From Oasisia sp. SBJ-2009 (Eukaryota; Annelida; Polychaeta; Sabellida; Siboglinidae), in assembly GCA_964017155.1 (NCBI GenBank), contig OZ024862.1, positions 498,501 through 562,500 of the forward strand: a DNA stretch of 64,000 nt. Reading direction: 5' to 3'. Of the stretch, positions 35,523-50,150 are shown piece by piece; position 1 is the first letter of the stretch; every line of letters starts with the position of its first letter. Position numbers and translations under genes: made by a program. The notes below the pieces were generated by a model that was given only the letters and a program-made list of their open reading frames with translations, searched no databases and was not told the origin of the DNA.

Positions 35523-38500
35523 TTGATACTTGATTTTGTTAATTCTATCAATTATATTCATCTTGCGCATATTTATGTTTTATATACAGCGCGTCTTAGC
35601 AGACTTGTGAGGTCGAAAAGACAGCGTGGTCGACAAAAACAAACTGTTTATCGCCCATTTCATATGCACAGCCCAGTAACATGCACCGCTGCGCTTGCGA
35701 CTGGCACAAATCGCGCTGTCTTTTCGACCTCAACAGTTTGCCAAGACGCGCTGTTTATAAAACATAAATACGCGCAAGATGATTATAATTGAATTAATTA
35801 ATTTAATCAAGTATCAAATGTTGGCAAAAATACAGATATAATAGCAACATTGAGGTGGGTCCGACTTGCACATCAGTGCCAAATAGTGAAATACTGAAAA
35901 CAATTGAGAGTATACGTGCTTTTATGAGAGAGTGCGCGTTAAGGTACGCGCCCGCAAGTGTAGGCATTTATGTACAAGTCGGGCCCACCTCAATGTTGGT
36001 ATTATAACTGTATCTTTGCCAACATTTGATACTTGATTTTGTTAATTCTATCAATTATATTCATCTTGCGCATGTTTATGTTTTATATACAGCGCGTCTT
36101 AGCAGACTTTTGAGGTCGAAAAGACAGCGTGGTCGGCATAAACAAACTGTTTATCGCCCATTTCATATGCACAGCCCAGTAACATGCACCGCTGCGCTTG
36201 CGACTGGCACAAATCGCGCTGTCTTTTCGACCTCAAAAGTTTGCCAAGACGCGCTGTTTATGAAACATAAATACGCGCAAGATGATTATAATTGAATGAA
36301 TTAATTTAATCAAGTATCAAATGTTGGCAAAAAATAGTGATATAATAGCAACATTGAGGTGGGTCCGACTTGTACATAAGTGCCAAATAGTGAAATAGTG
36401 ACCGCTGCGCTTGCGACTGGCACAATTCGCGCTGTCTTTTCGACCTAAACAGTTTGCCAAGACGCGCTGTTTATAAAACATAAATACGCGCAAGATGATT
36501 ATAATTGAATGAATTAATTTAATCAAGTATCAAATGTTGGCAAAAATACAGATATAATAGCAACATTGAGGTGGGTCCGACTTGCACATAAGTGCCAAAT
36601 AGTGAAATACTGAAAACAATTGAGAGTATACGTGCTTTTATGAGAGAGTGCGCGTGAAGGTACGCGCCCGCAAGTGTTGGCACTTATGTACAAGTCGGGC
36701 CCACCTCAATTTTGGTATTATAACTGTATCTTTGCCAACATTTGATACTTGATTTTGTTAATTGAATCAATTATAATCATCTTGCGCATATTAATGTTTT
36801 ATATACAGCGCGTCTTAGCAGACTTGTGAGGTCGAAAAGACAGCGTGGTCGGCATAAACAAACTGTTTATCGCTCATTTCATATGCACAGCGCAGTAACA
36901 TGCACCGCTGCGCTTGCGACTGGCACAAATCGCGCTGTCTTTTCGACCTCAAAAGTTTGCCAAGACGCGCTGTTTATAAAACATAAATACGCGCAAGATG
37001 ATTATAATTGAATGAATTAATTTAATCAAGTATCAAATGTTGGCAAAAATACTGATATAATAGCAACATTGAGGTGGGTCCGACTTGTACATAAGTGCCA
37101 AATAGTGAAATAGTGACCGCTGCGCTTCCGACTGGCACAAATCGCGCTGTCTTTTCGACCTCAAAAGTTTGCCAAGACGCGCTGTTTATAAAACATAAAT
37201 ACGCGCAAGATGATTATAATTGAATGAATTAATTTAATCAAGTATCAAATGTTGGCAAAAATACTGATATAATAGCAACATTGAGGTGGGTCCGACTTGT
37301 ACATCAGTGCCAAATAGTGAAATACTAAAAACAAATTGAGAGTATACGTGCTTTTATGAGAGAGTGCGCGTGAAGGTACGCGCCCGCAAGTGTAGGCATT
37401 TATGTACAAGTCGGGCCCACCTCAATGTTGGTATTATAACTGTATCTTTGCCAACATTTGATACTTGATTTTGTTAATTCTATCAATTATATTCATCTTG
37501 CGCATATTTATGTCTTATATACAGCGCGTCTTAGCAGACTTGTGAGGTCGATAAGACAGCGTGGTCGGCATAAACAAACTGTTTATCGCTCATTTCATAT
37601 GCACAGCGCAGTAACATGCACCGCTGCGCTTGCGACTGGCACAAATCGCGCTGTCTTTTCGACCTCAAAAGTTTGCCAAGACGCGCTGTTTATAAAACAT
37701 AAATACGCGCAAGATGATTATAATTGAATGAATTAATTTAATCAAGTATCAAATGTTGGCAAAAATACTGATATAATAGCAACATTGAGGTGGGTCCGAC
37801 TTGTACTTAAGTGCCAAATAGTGAAATACTGAAAACAATTGAGAGTATACGTGCTTTTATGAGAGAGTGCGCGTGAAGGTACGCGCCCGCAAGTGTTGGC
37901 ACTTATGTACAATTCGGGCCCACCTCAATTTTGGTATTATAACTGTATCTTTTCCAACATTTGATACTTGATTTTGTTAATTCAATCAATTATAATCATC
38001 TTGCGCATATTAATGTTTTATATACAGCGCGTCTTAGCAGACTTGTGAGGTCGAAAAGACAGCGTGGTCGGCATAAACAAACTGTTTATCGCTCATTTCA
38101 TATGCACAGCGCAGTAACATGCACCGCTGCGCTTGCGACTGGCACAAATCGCGCTGTCTTTTCGACCTCAAAAGTTTGCCAAGACGCGCTGTTTATAAAA
38201 CATAAATACGCGCAAGATGATAATAATTGAATGAATTAATTTAATCAAGTATCAAATGTTGGCAAAAATACTGATATAATAGCAACATTGAGGTGGGTCC
38301 GACTTGTACATAAGTGCCAAATAGTGAAATACTGAAAACAATTGAGAGTATACGTGCTTTTATGAGAGAGTGCGCGTGAAGGTACGCGCCCGCAAGTGTT
38401 GGCACTTATGTACAAGTCGGGCCCACCTCAATTTTGGTATTATAACTGTATCTTTGCCAACATTTGATACTTGATTTTGTTAATTCAATCAATTATAATC

Positions 38501-39179
38501 ATCTTGCGCATATTAATGTTTTATATACAGCGCGTCTTAGCAGACTTGTGAGGTCGAAAAGACAGCGTGGTCGGCATAAACAAACTGTTTATCGCTCATT
38601 TCATATGCACAGCGCAGTAACATGCACCGCTGCGCTTGCGACTGGCACAAATCGCGCTGTCTTTTCGACCTCAAAAGTTTGCCAAGACGCGCTGTTTATA
38701 AAACATAAATACGCGCAAGATGATTATAATTGAATGAATTAATTTAATCAAGTATCAAATGTTGGCAAAAATACTGATATAATAGCAACATTGAGGTGGG
38801 TCCGACTTGTACATAAGTGCCAAATAGTGAAATAGTGACCGCTGCGCTTGCGACTGGCACAAATCGCGCTGTCTTTTCGACCTCAAAAGTTTGCCAAGAC
38901 GCGCTGTTTATAAAACATAAATACGCGCAAGATGATTATAATTGAATGAATTAATTTAATCAAGTATCAAATGTTGGCAAAAATACTGATATAATAGCAA
39001 CATTGAGGTGGGTCCGACTTGTACATAAGTGCCAAATAGTGAAATACTAAAAACAAATTGAGAGTATACGTGCTTTTATGAGAGAGTGCGCGTGAAGGTA
39101 CGCGCCCGCAAGTGTAGGCATTTATGTACAAGTCGGGCCCACCTCAATGTTGGTATTATAACTGTATCTTTGCCAACAT
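35523..39179 (+). repeat. 3657-bp HOR, copy 2, opening with a hybrid unit
   Basis: Anchors: 35523, 36026 F, 36742 Ag, 37458 B, 37961 A, 38464 A. Short units start at 36398, 37113 and 38835. All but the first unit repeat copy 1 with the same private variants. The first unit has a B-like right arm start (attatattcatc, cttgtgaggtcg) but the E-type gtcgacaaaaac and gacctcaacag further on. The switch falls between about 35607 and 35631. This places an exchange breakpoint inside a unit at the edge of a duplicated block. Confidence 0.88.
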
Positions 39180-42100
39180 TTGATACTTGATTTTGTTAAT
39201 TCTATCAATTATATTCATCTTGCGCATATTTATGTTTTATATACAGCGCGTCTTAGCAGACTTGTGAGGTCGATAAGACAGCGTGGTCGGCATAAACAAA
39301 CTGTTTATCGCTCATCTCATATGCACAGCGCAGTAACATGCACCGCTGCGCTTGCGACTGGCACAAATCGCGCTGTCTTTTCGACCTCAAAAGTTTGCCA
39401 AGACGCGCTGTTTATAAAACATAAATACGCGCAAGATGATAATAATTGAATGAATTAATTTAATCAAGTATCAAATGTTGGCAAAAATACTGATATAATA
39501 GCAACATTGAGGTGGGTCCGACTTGTACATAAGTGCCAAATAGTGAAATACTGAAAACAATTGAGAGTATACGTGCTTTTATGAGAGAGTGCGCGTGAAG
39601 GTACGCGCCCGCAAGTGTTGGCACTTATGTACAAGTCGGGCCCACCTCAATTTTGGTATTATAACTGTATCTTTGCCAACATTTGATACTTGATTTTGTT
39701 AATTCTATCAATTATACTCATCTTGCGCATATTTATGTTTTATATACAGCGCGTCTTAGCAGACTTTTGAGGTCGAAAAGACAGCGTGGTCGGCAAAAAC
39801 AAACTGTTTATCGCCCATTTCATATGCACAGCCCAGTAACATGCACCGCTGCGCTTGCGACTGGCACAAATCGCGCTGTCTTTTCGACCTCAAAAGTTTG
39901 CCAAGACGCGCTGTTTATAAAACATAAATACGCGCAAGATGATTATAATTGAATTAATTAATTTAATCAAGTATCAAATGTTGGCAAAAATACAGATATA
40001 ATAGCAACATTGAGGTGGGTCCGACTTGCACATAAGTGCCAAATAGTGAAATACTGAAAACAATTGAGAGTATACGTGCTTTTATGAGAGAGTGCGCGTT
40101 AAGGTACGCGCCCGCAAGTGTAGGCATTTATGTACAAGTCGGGCCCACCTCAATGTTGGTATTATAACTGTATCTTTGCCAACATTTGATACTTGATTTT
40201 GTTAATTCTATCAATTATATTCATCTTGCGCATGTTTATGTTTTATATACAGCGCGTCTTAGCAGACTTTTGAGGTCGAAAAGACAGCGTGGTCGGCATA
40301 AACAAACTGTTTATCGCCCATTTCATATGCACAGCCCAGTAACATGCACCGCTGCGCTTGCGACTGGCACAAATCGCACTGTCTTTTCGACCTCAAAAGT
40401 TTGCCAAGACGCGCTGTTTATAAAACATAAATACGCGCAAGATGATTATAATTGAATGAATTAATTTAATCAAGTATCAAATGTTGGCAAAAAATAGTGA
40501 TATAATAGCAACATTGAGGTGGGTCCGACTTGTACATAAGTGCCAAATAGTGAAATAGTGACCGCTGCGCTTGCGACTGGCACAATTCGCGCTGTCTTTT
40601 CGACCTAAACAGTTTGCCAAGACGCGCTGTTTATAAAACATAAATACGCGCAAGATGATTATAATTGAATGAATTAATTTAATCAAGTATCAAATGTTGG
40701 CAAAAATACAGATATAATAGCAACATTGAGGTGGGTCCGACTTGCACATAAGTGCCAAATAGTGAAATACTGAAAACAATTGAGAGTATACGTGCTTTTA
40801 TGAGAGAGTGCGCGTGAAGGTACGCGCCTGCAAGTGTTGGCACTTATGCACAAGTCGGGCCCACCTCAATTTTGGTATTATAACTGTATCTTTGCCAACA
40901 TTTGATACTTGATTTTGTTAATTGAATCAATTATAATCATCTTGCGCATATTAATGTTTTATATACAGCGCGTCTTAGCAGACTTGTGAGGTCGAAAAGA
41001 CAGCGTGGTCGGCATAAACAAACTGTTTATCGCTCATTTCATATGCACAGCGCAGTAACATGCACCGCTGCGCTTGCGACTGGCACAAATCGCGCTGTCT
41101 TTTCGACCTCAAAAGTTTGCCAAGACGCGCTGTTTATGAAAAATAAATACGCGCAAGATGATTATAATTGAATGAATTAATTTAATCAAGTATCAAATGT
41201 TGGCAAAAATACTGATATAATAGCAACATTGAGGTGGGTCCGACTTGTACATAAGTGCCAAATAGTGAAATAGTGACCGCTGCGCTTCCGACTGGCACAA
41301 ATCGCGCTGTCTTTTCGACCTCAAAAGTTTGCCAAGACGCGCTGTTTATAAAACATAAATACGCGCAAGATGATTATAATTGAATGAATTAATTTAATCA
41401 AGTATCAAATGTTGGCAAAAATACTGATATAATAGCAACATTGAGGTGGGTCCGACTTGTACATAAGTGCCAAATAGTGAAATACTAAAAACAAATTGAG
41501 AGTATACGTGCTTTTATGAGAGAGTGCGCGTGAAGGTACGCGCCCGCAAGTGTAGGCATTTATGTACAAGTCGGGCCCACCTCAATGTTGGTATTATAAC
41601 TGTATCTTTGCCAACATTTGATACTTGATTTTGTTAATTCTATCAATTATATTCATCTTGCGCATATTTATGTCTTATATACAGCGCGTCTTAGCAGACT
41701 TGTGAGGTCGATAAGACAGCGTGGTCGGCATAAACAAACTGTTTATCGCTCATTTCATATGCACAGCGCAGTAACATGCACCGCTGCGCTTGCGACTGGC
41801 ACAAATCGCGCTGTCTTTTCGACCTCAAAAGTTTGCCAAGACGCGCTGTTTATAAAACATAAATACGCGCAAGATGATTATAATTGAATGAATTAATTTA
41901 ATCAAGTATCAAATGTTGGCAAAAATACTGATATAATAGCAACATTGAGGTGGGTCCGACTTGTACTTAAGTGCCAAATAGTGAAATACTGAAAACAATT
42001 GAGAGTATACGTGCTTTTATGAGAGAGTGCGCGTGAAGGTACGCGCCCGCAAGTGTTGGCACTTATGTACAATTCGGGCCCACCTCAATTTTGGTATTAT

Positions 42101-44055
42101 AACTGTATCTTTTCCAACATTTGATACTTGATTTTGTTAATTCAATCAATTATAATCATCTTGCGCATATTAATGTTTTATATACAGCGCGTCTTAGCAG
42201 ACTTGTGAGGTCGAAAAGACAGCGTGGTCGGCATAAACAAACTGTTTATCGCTCATTTCATATGCACAGCGCAGTAACATGCACCGCTGCGCTTGCGACT
42301 GGCACAAATCGCGCTGTCTTTTCGACCTCAAAAGTTTGCCAAGACGCGCTGTTTATAAAACATAAATACGCGCAAGATGATAATAATTGAATGAATTAAT
42401 TTAATCAAGTATCAAATGTTGGCAAAAATACTGATATAATAGCAACATTGAGGTGGGTCCGACTTGTACATAAGTGCCAAATAGTGAAATACTGAAAACA
42501 ATTGAGAGTATACGTGCTTTTATGAGAGAGTGCGCGTGAAGGTACGCGCCCGCAAGTGTTGGCACTTATGTACAAGTCGGGCCCACCTCAATTTTGGTAT
42601 TATAACTGTATCTTTGCCAACATTTGATACTTGATTTTGTTAATTCAATCAATTATAATCATCTTGCGCATATTAATGTTTTATATACAGCGCGTCTTAG
42701 CAGACTTGTGAGGTCGAAAAGACAGCGTGGTCGGCATAAACAAACTGTTTATCGCTCATTTCATATGCACAGCGCAGTAACATGCACCGCTGCGCTTGCG
42801 ACTGGCACAAATCGCGCTGTCTTTTCGACCTCAAAAGTTTGCCAAGACGCGCTGTTTATAAAACATAAATACGCGCAAGATGATTATAATTGAATGAATT
42901 AATTTAATCAAGTATCAAATGTTGGCAAAAATACTGATATAATAGCAACATTGAGGTGGGTCCGACTTGTACATAAGTGCCAAATAGTGAAATAGTGACC
43001 GCTGCGCTTGCGACTGGCACAAATCGCGCTGTCTTTTCGACCTCAAAAGTTTGCCAAGACGCGCTGTTTATAAAACATAAATACGCGCAAGATGATTATA
43101 ATTGAATGAATTAATTTAATCAAGTATCAAATGTTGGCAAAAATACTGATATAATAGCAACATTGAGGTGGGTCCGACTTGTACATAAGTGCCAAATAGT
43201 GAAATACTAAAAACAAATTGAGAGTATACGTGCTTTTATGAGAGAGTGCGCGTGAAGGTACGCGCCCGCAAGTGTTGGCACTTATGTACAAGTCGGGCCC
43301 ACCTCAATTTTGGTATTATAACTGTATCTTTGCCAACATTTGATACTTGATTTTGTTAATTCAATCAATTATAATCATCTTGCGCATATTAATGTTTTAT
43401 ATACAGCGCGTCTTAGCAGACTTGTGAGGTCGAAAAGACAGCGTGGTCGGCATAAACAAACTGTTTATCGCTCATTTCATATGCACAGCGCAGTAACATG
43501 CACCGCTGCGCTTGCGACTGGCACAAATCGCGCTGTCTTTTCGACCTCAAAAGTTTGCCAAGACGCGCTGTTTATAAAACATAAATACGCGCAAGATGAT
43601 TATAATTGAATGAATTAATTTAATCAAGTATCAAATGTTGGCAAAAATACTGATATAATAGCAACATTGAGGTGGGTCCGACTTGTACATAAGTGCCAAA
43701 TAGTGAAATAGTGACCGCTGCGCTTGCGACTGGCACAAATCGCGCTGTCTTTTCGACCTCAAAAGTTTGCCAAGACGCGCTGTTTATAAAACATAAATAC
43801 GGGCAAGATGATTATAATTGAATGAATTAATTTAATCAAGTATCAAATGTTGGCAAAAATACTGATATAATAGCAACATTGAGGTGGGTCCGACTTGTAC
43901 ATAAGTGCCAAATAGTGAAATACTAAAAACAAATTGAGAGTATACGTGCTTTTATGAGAGAGTGCGCGTGAAGGTACGCGCCCGCAAGTGTAGGCATTTA
44001 TGTACAAGTCGGGCCCACCTCAATGTTGGTATTATAACTGTATCTTTGCCAACAT
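39180..44055 (+). repeat. 4876-bp expanded relative of the 3657-bp HOR
   Basis: Anchors: 39180 B', 39683 E, 40186 F, 40902 Ag, 41618 B, 42121 A, 42624 A, 43340 A. Short units start at 40558, 41273, 42995 and 43711. The order F, s3, Ag, short, B, A, A, short matches the preceding HOR, with an additional B' at the front and an additional A-short (716 bp) at the end. 3657+503+716 gives the 4876-bp spacing between the B' units at 39180 and 44056. The A unit at 40902 carries the ctgtttatgaaaaat variant otherwise seen in the 16-20 kb block. Confidence 0.85.
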
Positions 44056-47000
44056 TTGATACTTGATTTTGTTAATTCTATCAATTATATTCATCTTGCG
44101 CATATTTATGTTTTATATACAGCGCGTCTTAGCAGACTTGTGAGGTCGATAAGACAGCGTGGTCGGCATAAACAAACTGTTTATCGCTCATCTCATATGC
44201 ACAGCGCAGTAACATGCACCGCTGCGCTTGCGACTGGCACAAATCGCGCTGTCTTTTCGACCTCAAAAGTTTGCCAAGACGCGCTGTTTATAAAACATAA
44301 ATACGCGCAAGATGATAATAATTGAATGAATTAATTTAATCAAGTATCAAATGTTGGCAAAAATACTGATATAATAGCAACATTGAGGTGGGTCCGACTT
44401 GTACATAAGTGCCAAATAGTGAAATACTGAAAACAATTGAGAGTATACGTGCTTTTATGAGAGAGTGCGCGTGAAGGTACGCGCCCGCAAGTGTTGGCAC
44501 TTATGTACAAGTCGGGCCCACCTCAATTTTGGTATTATAACTGTATCTTTGCCAACATTTGATACTTGATTTTGTTAATTCTATCAATTATACTCATCTT
44601 GCGCATATTTATGTTTTATATACAGCGCGTCTTAGCAGACTTTTGAGGTCGAAAAGACAGCGTGGTCGGCAAAAACAAACTGTTTATCGCCCATTTCATA
44701 TGCACAGCCCAGTAACATGCACCGCTGCGCTTGCGACTGGCACAAATCGCGCTGTCTTTTCGACCTCAAAAGTTTGCCAAGACGCGCTGTTTATAAAACA
44801 TAAATACGCGCAAGATGATTATAATTGAATTAATTAATTTAATCAAGTATCAAATGTTGGCAAAAATACAGATATAATAGCAACATTGAGGTGGGTCCGA
44901 CTTGCACATAAGTGCCAAATAGTGAAATACTGAAAACAATTGAGAGTATACGTGCTTTTATGAGAGAGTGCGCGTTAAGGTACGCGCCCGCAAGTGTAGG
45001 CATTTATGTACAAGTCGGGCCCACCTCAATGTTGGTATTATAACTGTATCTTTGCCAACATTTGATACTTGATTTTGTTAATTCTATCAATTATATTCAT
45101 CTTGCGCATGTTTATGTTTTATATACAGCGCGTCTTAGCAGACTTTTGAGGTCGAAAAGACAGCGTGGTCGGCATAAACAAACTGTTTATCGCCCATTTC
45201 ATATGCACAGCCCAGTAACATGCACCGCTGCGCTTGCGACTGGCACAAATCGCGCTGTCTTTTCGACCTCAAAAGTTTGCCAAGACGCGCTGTTTATAAA
45301 ACATAAATACGCGCAAGATGATTATAATTGAATGAATTAATTTAATCAAGTATCAAATGTTGGCAAAAAATAGTGATATAATAGCAACATTGAGGTGGGT
45401 CCGACTTGTACATAAGTGCCAAATAGTGAAATAGTGACCGCTGCGCTTGCGACTGGCACAATTCGCGCTGTCTTTTCGACCTAAACAGTTTGCCAAGACG
45501 CGCTGTTTATAAAACATAAATACGCGCAAGATGATTATAATTGAATGAATTAATTTAATCAAGTATCAAATGTTGGCAAAAATACAGATATAATAGCAAC
45601 ATTGAGGTGGGTCCGACTTGCACATAAGTGCCAAATAGTGAAATACTGAAAACAATTGAGAGTATACGTGCTTTTATGAGAGAGTGCGCGTGAAGGTACG
45701 CGCCCGCAAGTGTTGGCACTTATGTACAAGTCGGGCCCACCTCAATTTTGGTATTATAACTGTATCTTTGCCAACATTTGATACTTGATTTTGTTAATTG
45801 AATCAATTATAATCATCTTGCGCATATTAATGTTTTATATACAGCGCGTCTTAGCAGACTTGTGAGGTCGAAAAGACAGCGTGGTCGGCATAAACAAACT
45901 GTTTATCGCTCATTTCATATGCACAGCGCAGTAACATGCACCGCTGCGCTTGCGACTGGCACAAATCGCGCTGTCTTTTCGACCTCAAAAGTTTGCCAAG
46001 ACGCGCTGTTTATAAAACATAAATACGCGCAAGATGATTATAATTGAATGAATTAATTTAATCAAGTATCAAATGTTGGCAAAAATACTGATATAATAGC
46101 AACATTGAGGTGGGTCCGACTTGTACATAAGTGCCAAATAGTGAAATAGTGACCGCTGCGCTTGCGACTGGCACAAATCGCGCTGTCTTTTCGACCTCAA
46201 AAGTATGCCAAGACGCGCTGTTTATAAAACATAAATACGCGCAAGATGATTATAATTGAATTAATTAATTTAATCAAGTATCAAATGTTGGCAAAAATAC
46301 TGATATAATAGCAACATTGAGGTGGGTCCGACTTGTACATAAGTGCCAAATAGTGAAATACTAAAAACAAATTGAGAGTATACGTGCTTTTATGAGAGAG
46401 TGCGCGTGAAGGTACGCGCCCGCAAGTGTAGGCATTTATGTACAAGTCGGGCCCACCTCAATGTTGGTATTATAACTGTATCTTTGCCAACATTTGATAC
46501 TTGATTTTGTTAATTCTATCAATTATATTCATCTTGCGCATATTTATGTTTTATATACAGCGCTTCTTAGCAGACTTGTGAGGTCGATAAGACAGCGTGG
46601 TCGGCATAAACAAACTGTTTATCGCTCATCTCATATGCACAGCGCAGTAACATGCACCGCTGCGCTTGCGACTGGCACAAATCGCGCTGTCTTTTCGACC
46701 TCAAAAGTTTGCCAAGACGCGCTGTTTATAAAACATAAATACGCGCAAGATGATAATAATTGAATGAATTAATTTAATCAAGTATCAAATGTTGGCAAAA
46801 ATACTGATATAATAGCAACATTGAGGTGGGTCCGACTTGTACATAAGTGCCAAATAGTGAAATACTGAAAACAATTGAGAGTATACGTGCTTTTATGAGA
46901 GAGTGCGCGTGAAGGTACGCGCCCGCAAGTGTTGGCACTTATGTACAAGTCGGGCCCACCTCAATTTTGGTATTATAACTGTATCTTTGCCAACATTTGA

Positions 47001-50000
47001 TACTTGATTTTGTTAATTCTATCAATTATACTCATCTTGCGCATATTTATGTTTTATATACAGCGCGTCTTAGCAGACTTTTGAGGTCGAAAAGACAGCG
47101 TGGTCGGCAAAAACAAACTGTTTATCGCCCATTTCATATGCACAGCCCAGTAACATGCACCGCTGCGCTTGCGACTGGCACAAATCGCGCTGTCTTTTAG
47201 ACCTCAAAAGTTTGCCAAGACGCGCTGTTTATAAAACATAAATACGCGCAAGATGATTATAATTGAATTAATTAATTTAATCAAGTATCAAATGTTGGCA
47301 AAAATACAGATATAATAGCAACATTGAGGTGGGTCCGACTTGCACATAAGTGCCAAATAGTGAAATACTGAAAACAATTGAGAGTATACGTGCTTTTATG
47401 AGAGAGTGCGCGTTAAGGTACGCGCCCGCAAGTGTAGGCATTTATGTACAAGTCGGGCCCACCTCAATGTTGGTATTATAACTGTATCTTTGCCAACATT
47501 TGATACTTGATTTTGTTAATTCTATCAATTATATTCATCTTGCGCATGTTTATGTTTTATATACAGCGCGTCTTAGCAGACTTTTGAGGTCGAAAAGACA
47601 GCGTGGTCGGCATAAACAAACTGTTTATCGCCCATTTCATATGCACAGCCCAGTAACATGCACCGCTGCGCTTGCGACTGGCACAAATCGCGCTGTCTTT
47701 TCGACCTCAAAAGTTTGCCAAGACGCGCTGTTTATAAAACATAAATACGCGCAAGATGATTATAATTGAATGAATTAATTTAATCAAGTATCAAATGTTG
47801 GCAAAAAATAGTGATATAATAGCAACATTGAGGTGGGTCCGACTTGTACATAAGTGCCAAATAGTGAAATAGTGACCGCTGCGCTTGCGACTGGCACAAT
47901 TCGCGCTGTCTTTTCGACCTAAACAGTTTGCCAAGACGCGCTGTTTATAAAACATAAATACGCGCAAGATGATTATAATTGAATGAATTAATTTAATCAA
48001 GTATCAAATGTTGGCAAAAATACAGATATAATAGCAACATTGAGGTGGGTCCGACTTGCACATAAGTGCCAAATAGTGAAATACTGAAAACATTTGAGAG
48101 TATACGTGCTTTTATGAGAGAGTGCGCGTGAAGGTACGCGCCCGCAAGTGTTGGCACTTATGTACAAGTCGGGCCCACCTCAATTTTGGTATTATAACTG
48201 TATCTTTGCCAACATTTGATACTTGATTTTGTTAATTGAATCAATTATAATCATCTTGCGCATATTAATGTTTTATTTACAGCGCGTCTTAGCAGACTTG
48301 TGAGGTCGAAAAGACAGCGTGGTCGGCATAAACAAACTGTTTATCGCTCATTTCATATGCACAACGCAGTAACATGCACCGCTGCGCTTGCGACTGGCAC
48401 AAATCGCGCTGTCTTTTCGACCTCAAAAGTTTGCCAAGACGCGCTGTTTATAAAACATAAATACGCGCAAGATGATTATAATTGAATGAATTAATTTAAT
48501 CAAGTATCAAATGTTGGCAAAAATACTGATATAATAGCAACATTGAGGTGGGTCCGACTTGTACATAAGTGCCAAATAGTGAAATACTAAAAACAAATTG
48601 AGAGTATACGTGCTTTTATGAGAGAGTGCGCGTGAAGGTACGCGCCCGCAAGTGTAGGCATTTATGTACAAGTCGGGCCCACCTCAATGTTGGTATTATA
48701 ACTGTATCTTTGCCAACATTTGATACTTGATTTTGTTAATTCTATCAATTATATTCATCTTGCGCATATTTATGTTTTATATACAGCGCGTCTTAGCAGA
48801 CTTGTGAGGTCGATAAGACAGCGTGGTCGGCATAAACAAACTGTTTATCGCTCATCTCATATGCACAGCGCAGTAACATGCACCGCTGCGCTTGCGACTG
48901 GCACAAATCGCGCTGTCTTTTCGACCTCAAAAGTTTGCCAAGACGCGCTGTTTATAAAACATAAATACGCGCAAGATGATAATAATTGAATGAATTAATT
49001 TAATCAAGTATCAAATGTTGGCAAAAATAGTGATATAATAGCAACATTGAGGTGGGTCCGACTTGTACATAAGTGCCAAATAGTGAAATAGTGACCGCTG
49101 CGCTTGCGACTGGCACAATTCGCGCTGTCTTTTCGACCTAAACAGTTTGCCAAGACGCGCTGTTTATAAAACATAAATACGCGCAAGATGATTATAATTG
49201 AATGAATTAATTTAATCAAGTATCAAATGTTGGCAAAAATACAGATATAATAGCAACATTGAGGTGGGTCCGACTTGCACATAAGTGCCAAATAGTGAAA
49301 TACTGAAAACAATTGAGAGTATACGTGCTTTTATGAGAGAGTGCGCGTGAAGGTACGCGCCCGCAAGTGTTGGCACTTATGTACAAGTCGGGCCCACCTC
49401 AATTTTGGTATTATAACTGTATCTTTGCCAACATTTGATACTTGATTTTGTTAATTGAATCAATTATAATCATCTTGCGCATATTAATGTTTTATATACA
49501 GCGCGTCTTAGCAGACTTGTGAGGTCGAAAAGACAGCGTGGTCGGCATAAACAAACTGTTTATCGCTCATTTCATATGCACAGCGCAGTAACATGCACCG
49601 CTGCGCTTGCGACTGGCACAAATCGCGCTGTCTTTTCGACCTCAAAAGTTTGCCAAGACGCGCTGTTTATAAAACATAAATACGCGCAAGATGATTATAA
49701 TTGAATGAATTAATTTAATCAAGTATCAAATGTTGGCAAAAATACTGATATAATAGCAACATTGAGGTGGGTCCGACTTGTACATAAGTGCCAAATAGTG
49801 AAATAGTGACCGCTGCGCTTGCGACTGGCACAAATCGCGCTGTCTTTTCGACCTCAAAAGTATGCCAAGACGCGCTGTTTATAAAACATAAATACGCGCA
49901 AGATGATTATAATTGAATTAATTAATTTAATCAAGTATCAAATGTTGGCAAAAATACTGATATAATAGCAACATTGAGGTGGGTCCGACTTGTACATAAG

Positions 50001-50150
50001 TGCCAAATAGTGAAATACTAAAAACAAATTGAGAGTATACGTGCTTTTATGAGAGAGTGCGCGTGAAGGTACGCGCCCGCAAGTGTAGGCATTTATGTAC
50101 AAGTCGGGCCCACCTCAATGTTGGTATTATAACTGTATCTTTGCCAACAT
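44056..50150 (+). repeat. 2438-bp HOR (B', E, F, s3, Ag, short) and a rearranged second copy
   Basis: First copy anchors: 44056 B', 44559 E, 45062 F, 45778 Ag, short units 45434 and 46149. Second copy: 46494 B' (with gcgcttcttag), 46997 E (with cttttagacc), 47500 F, 48216 Ag without a short unit, then 48720 B', a short unit of s3 type at 49091, 49435 Ag and a short unit at 49806. Spacing 44056 to 46494 is 2438 bp. The stretch at 48720-49434 looks like a B' joined in register to the end of an F unit, which omits about 1006 bp (E plus F body) when compared with 56034-57755. Confidence 0.86.
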
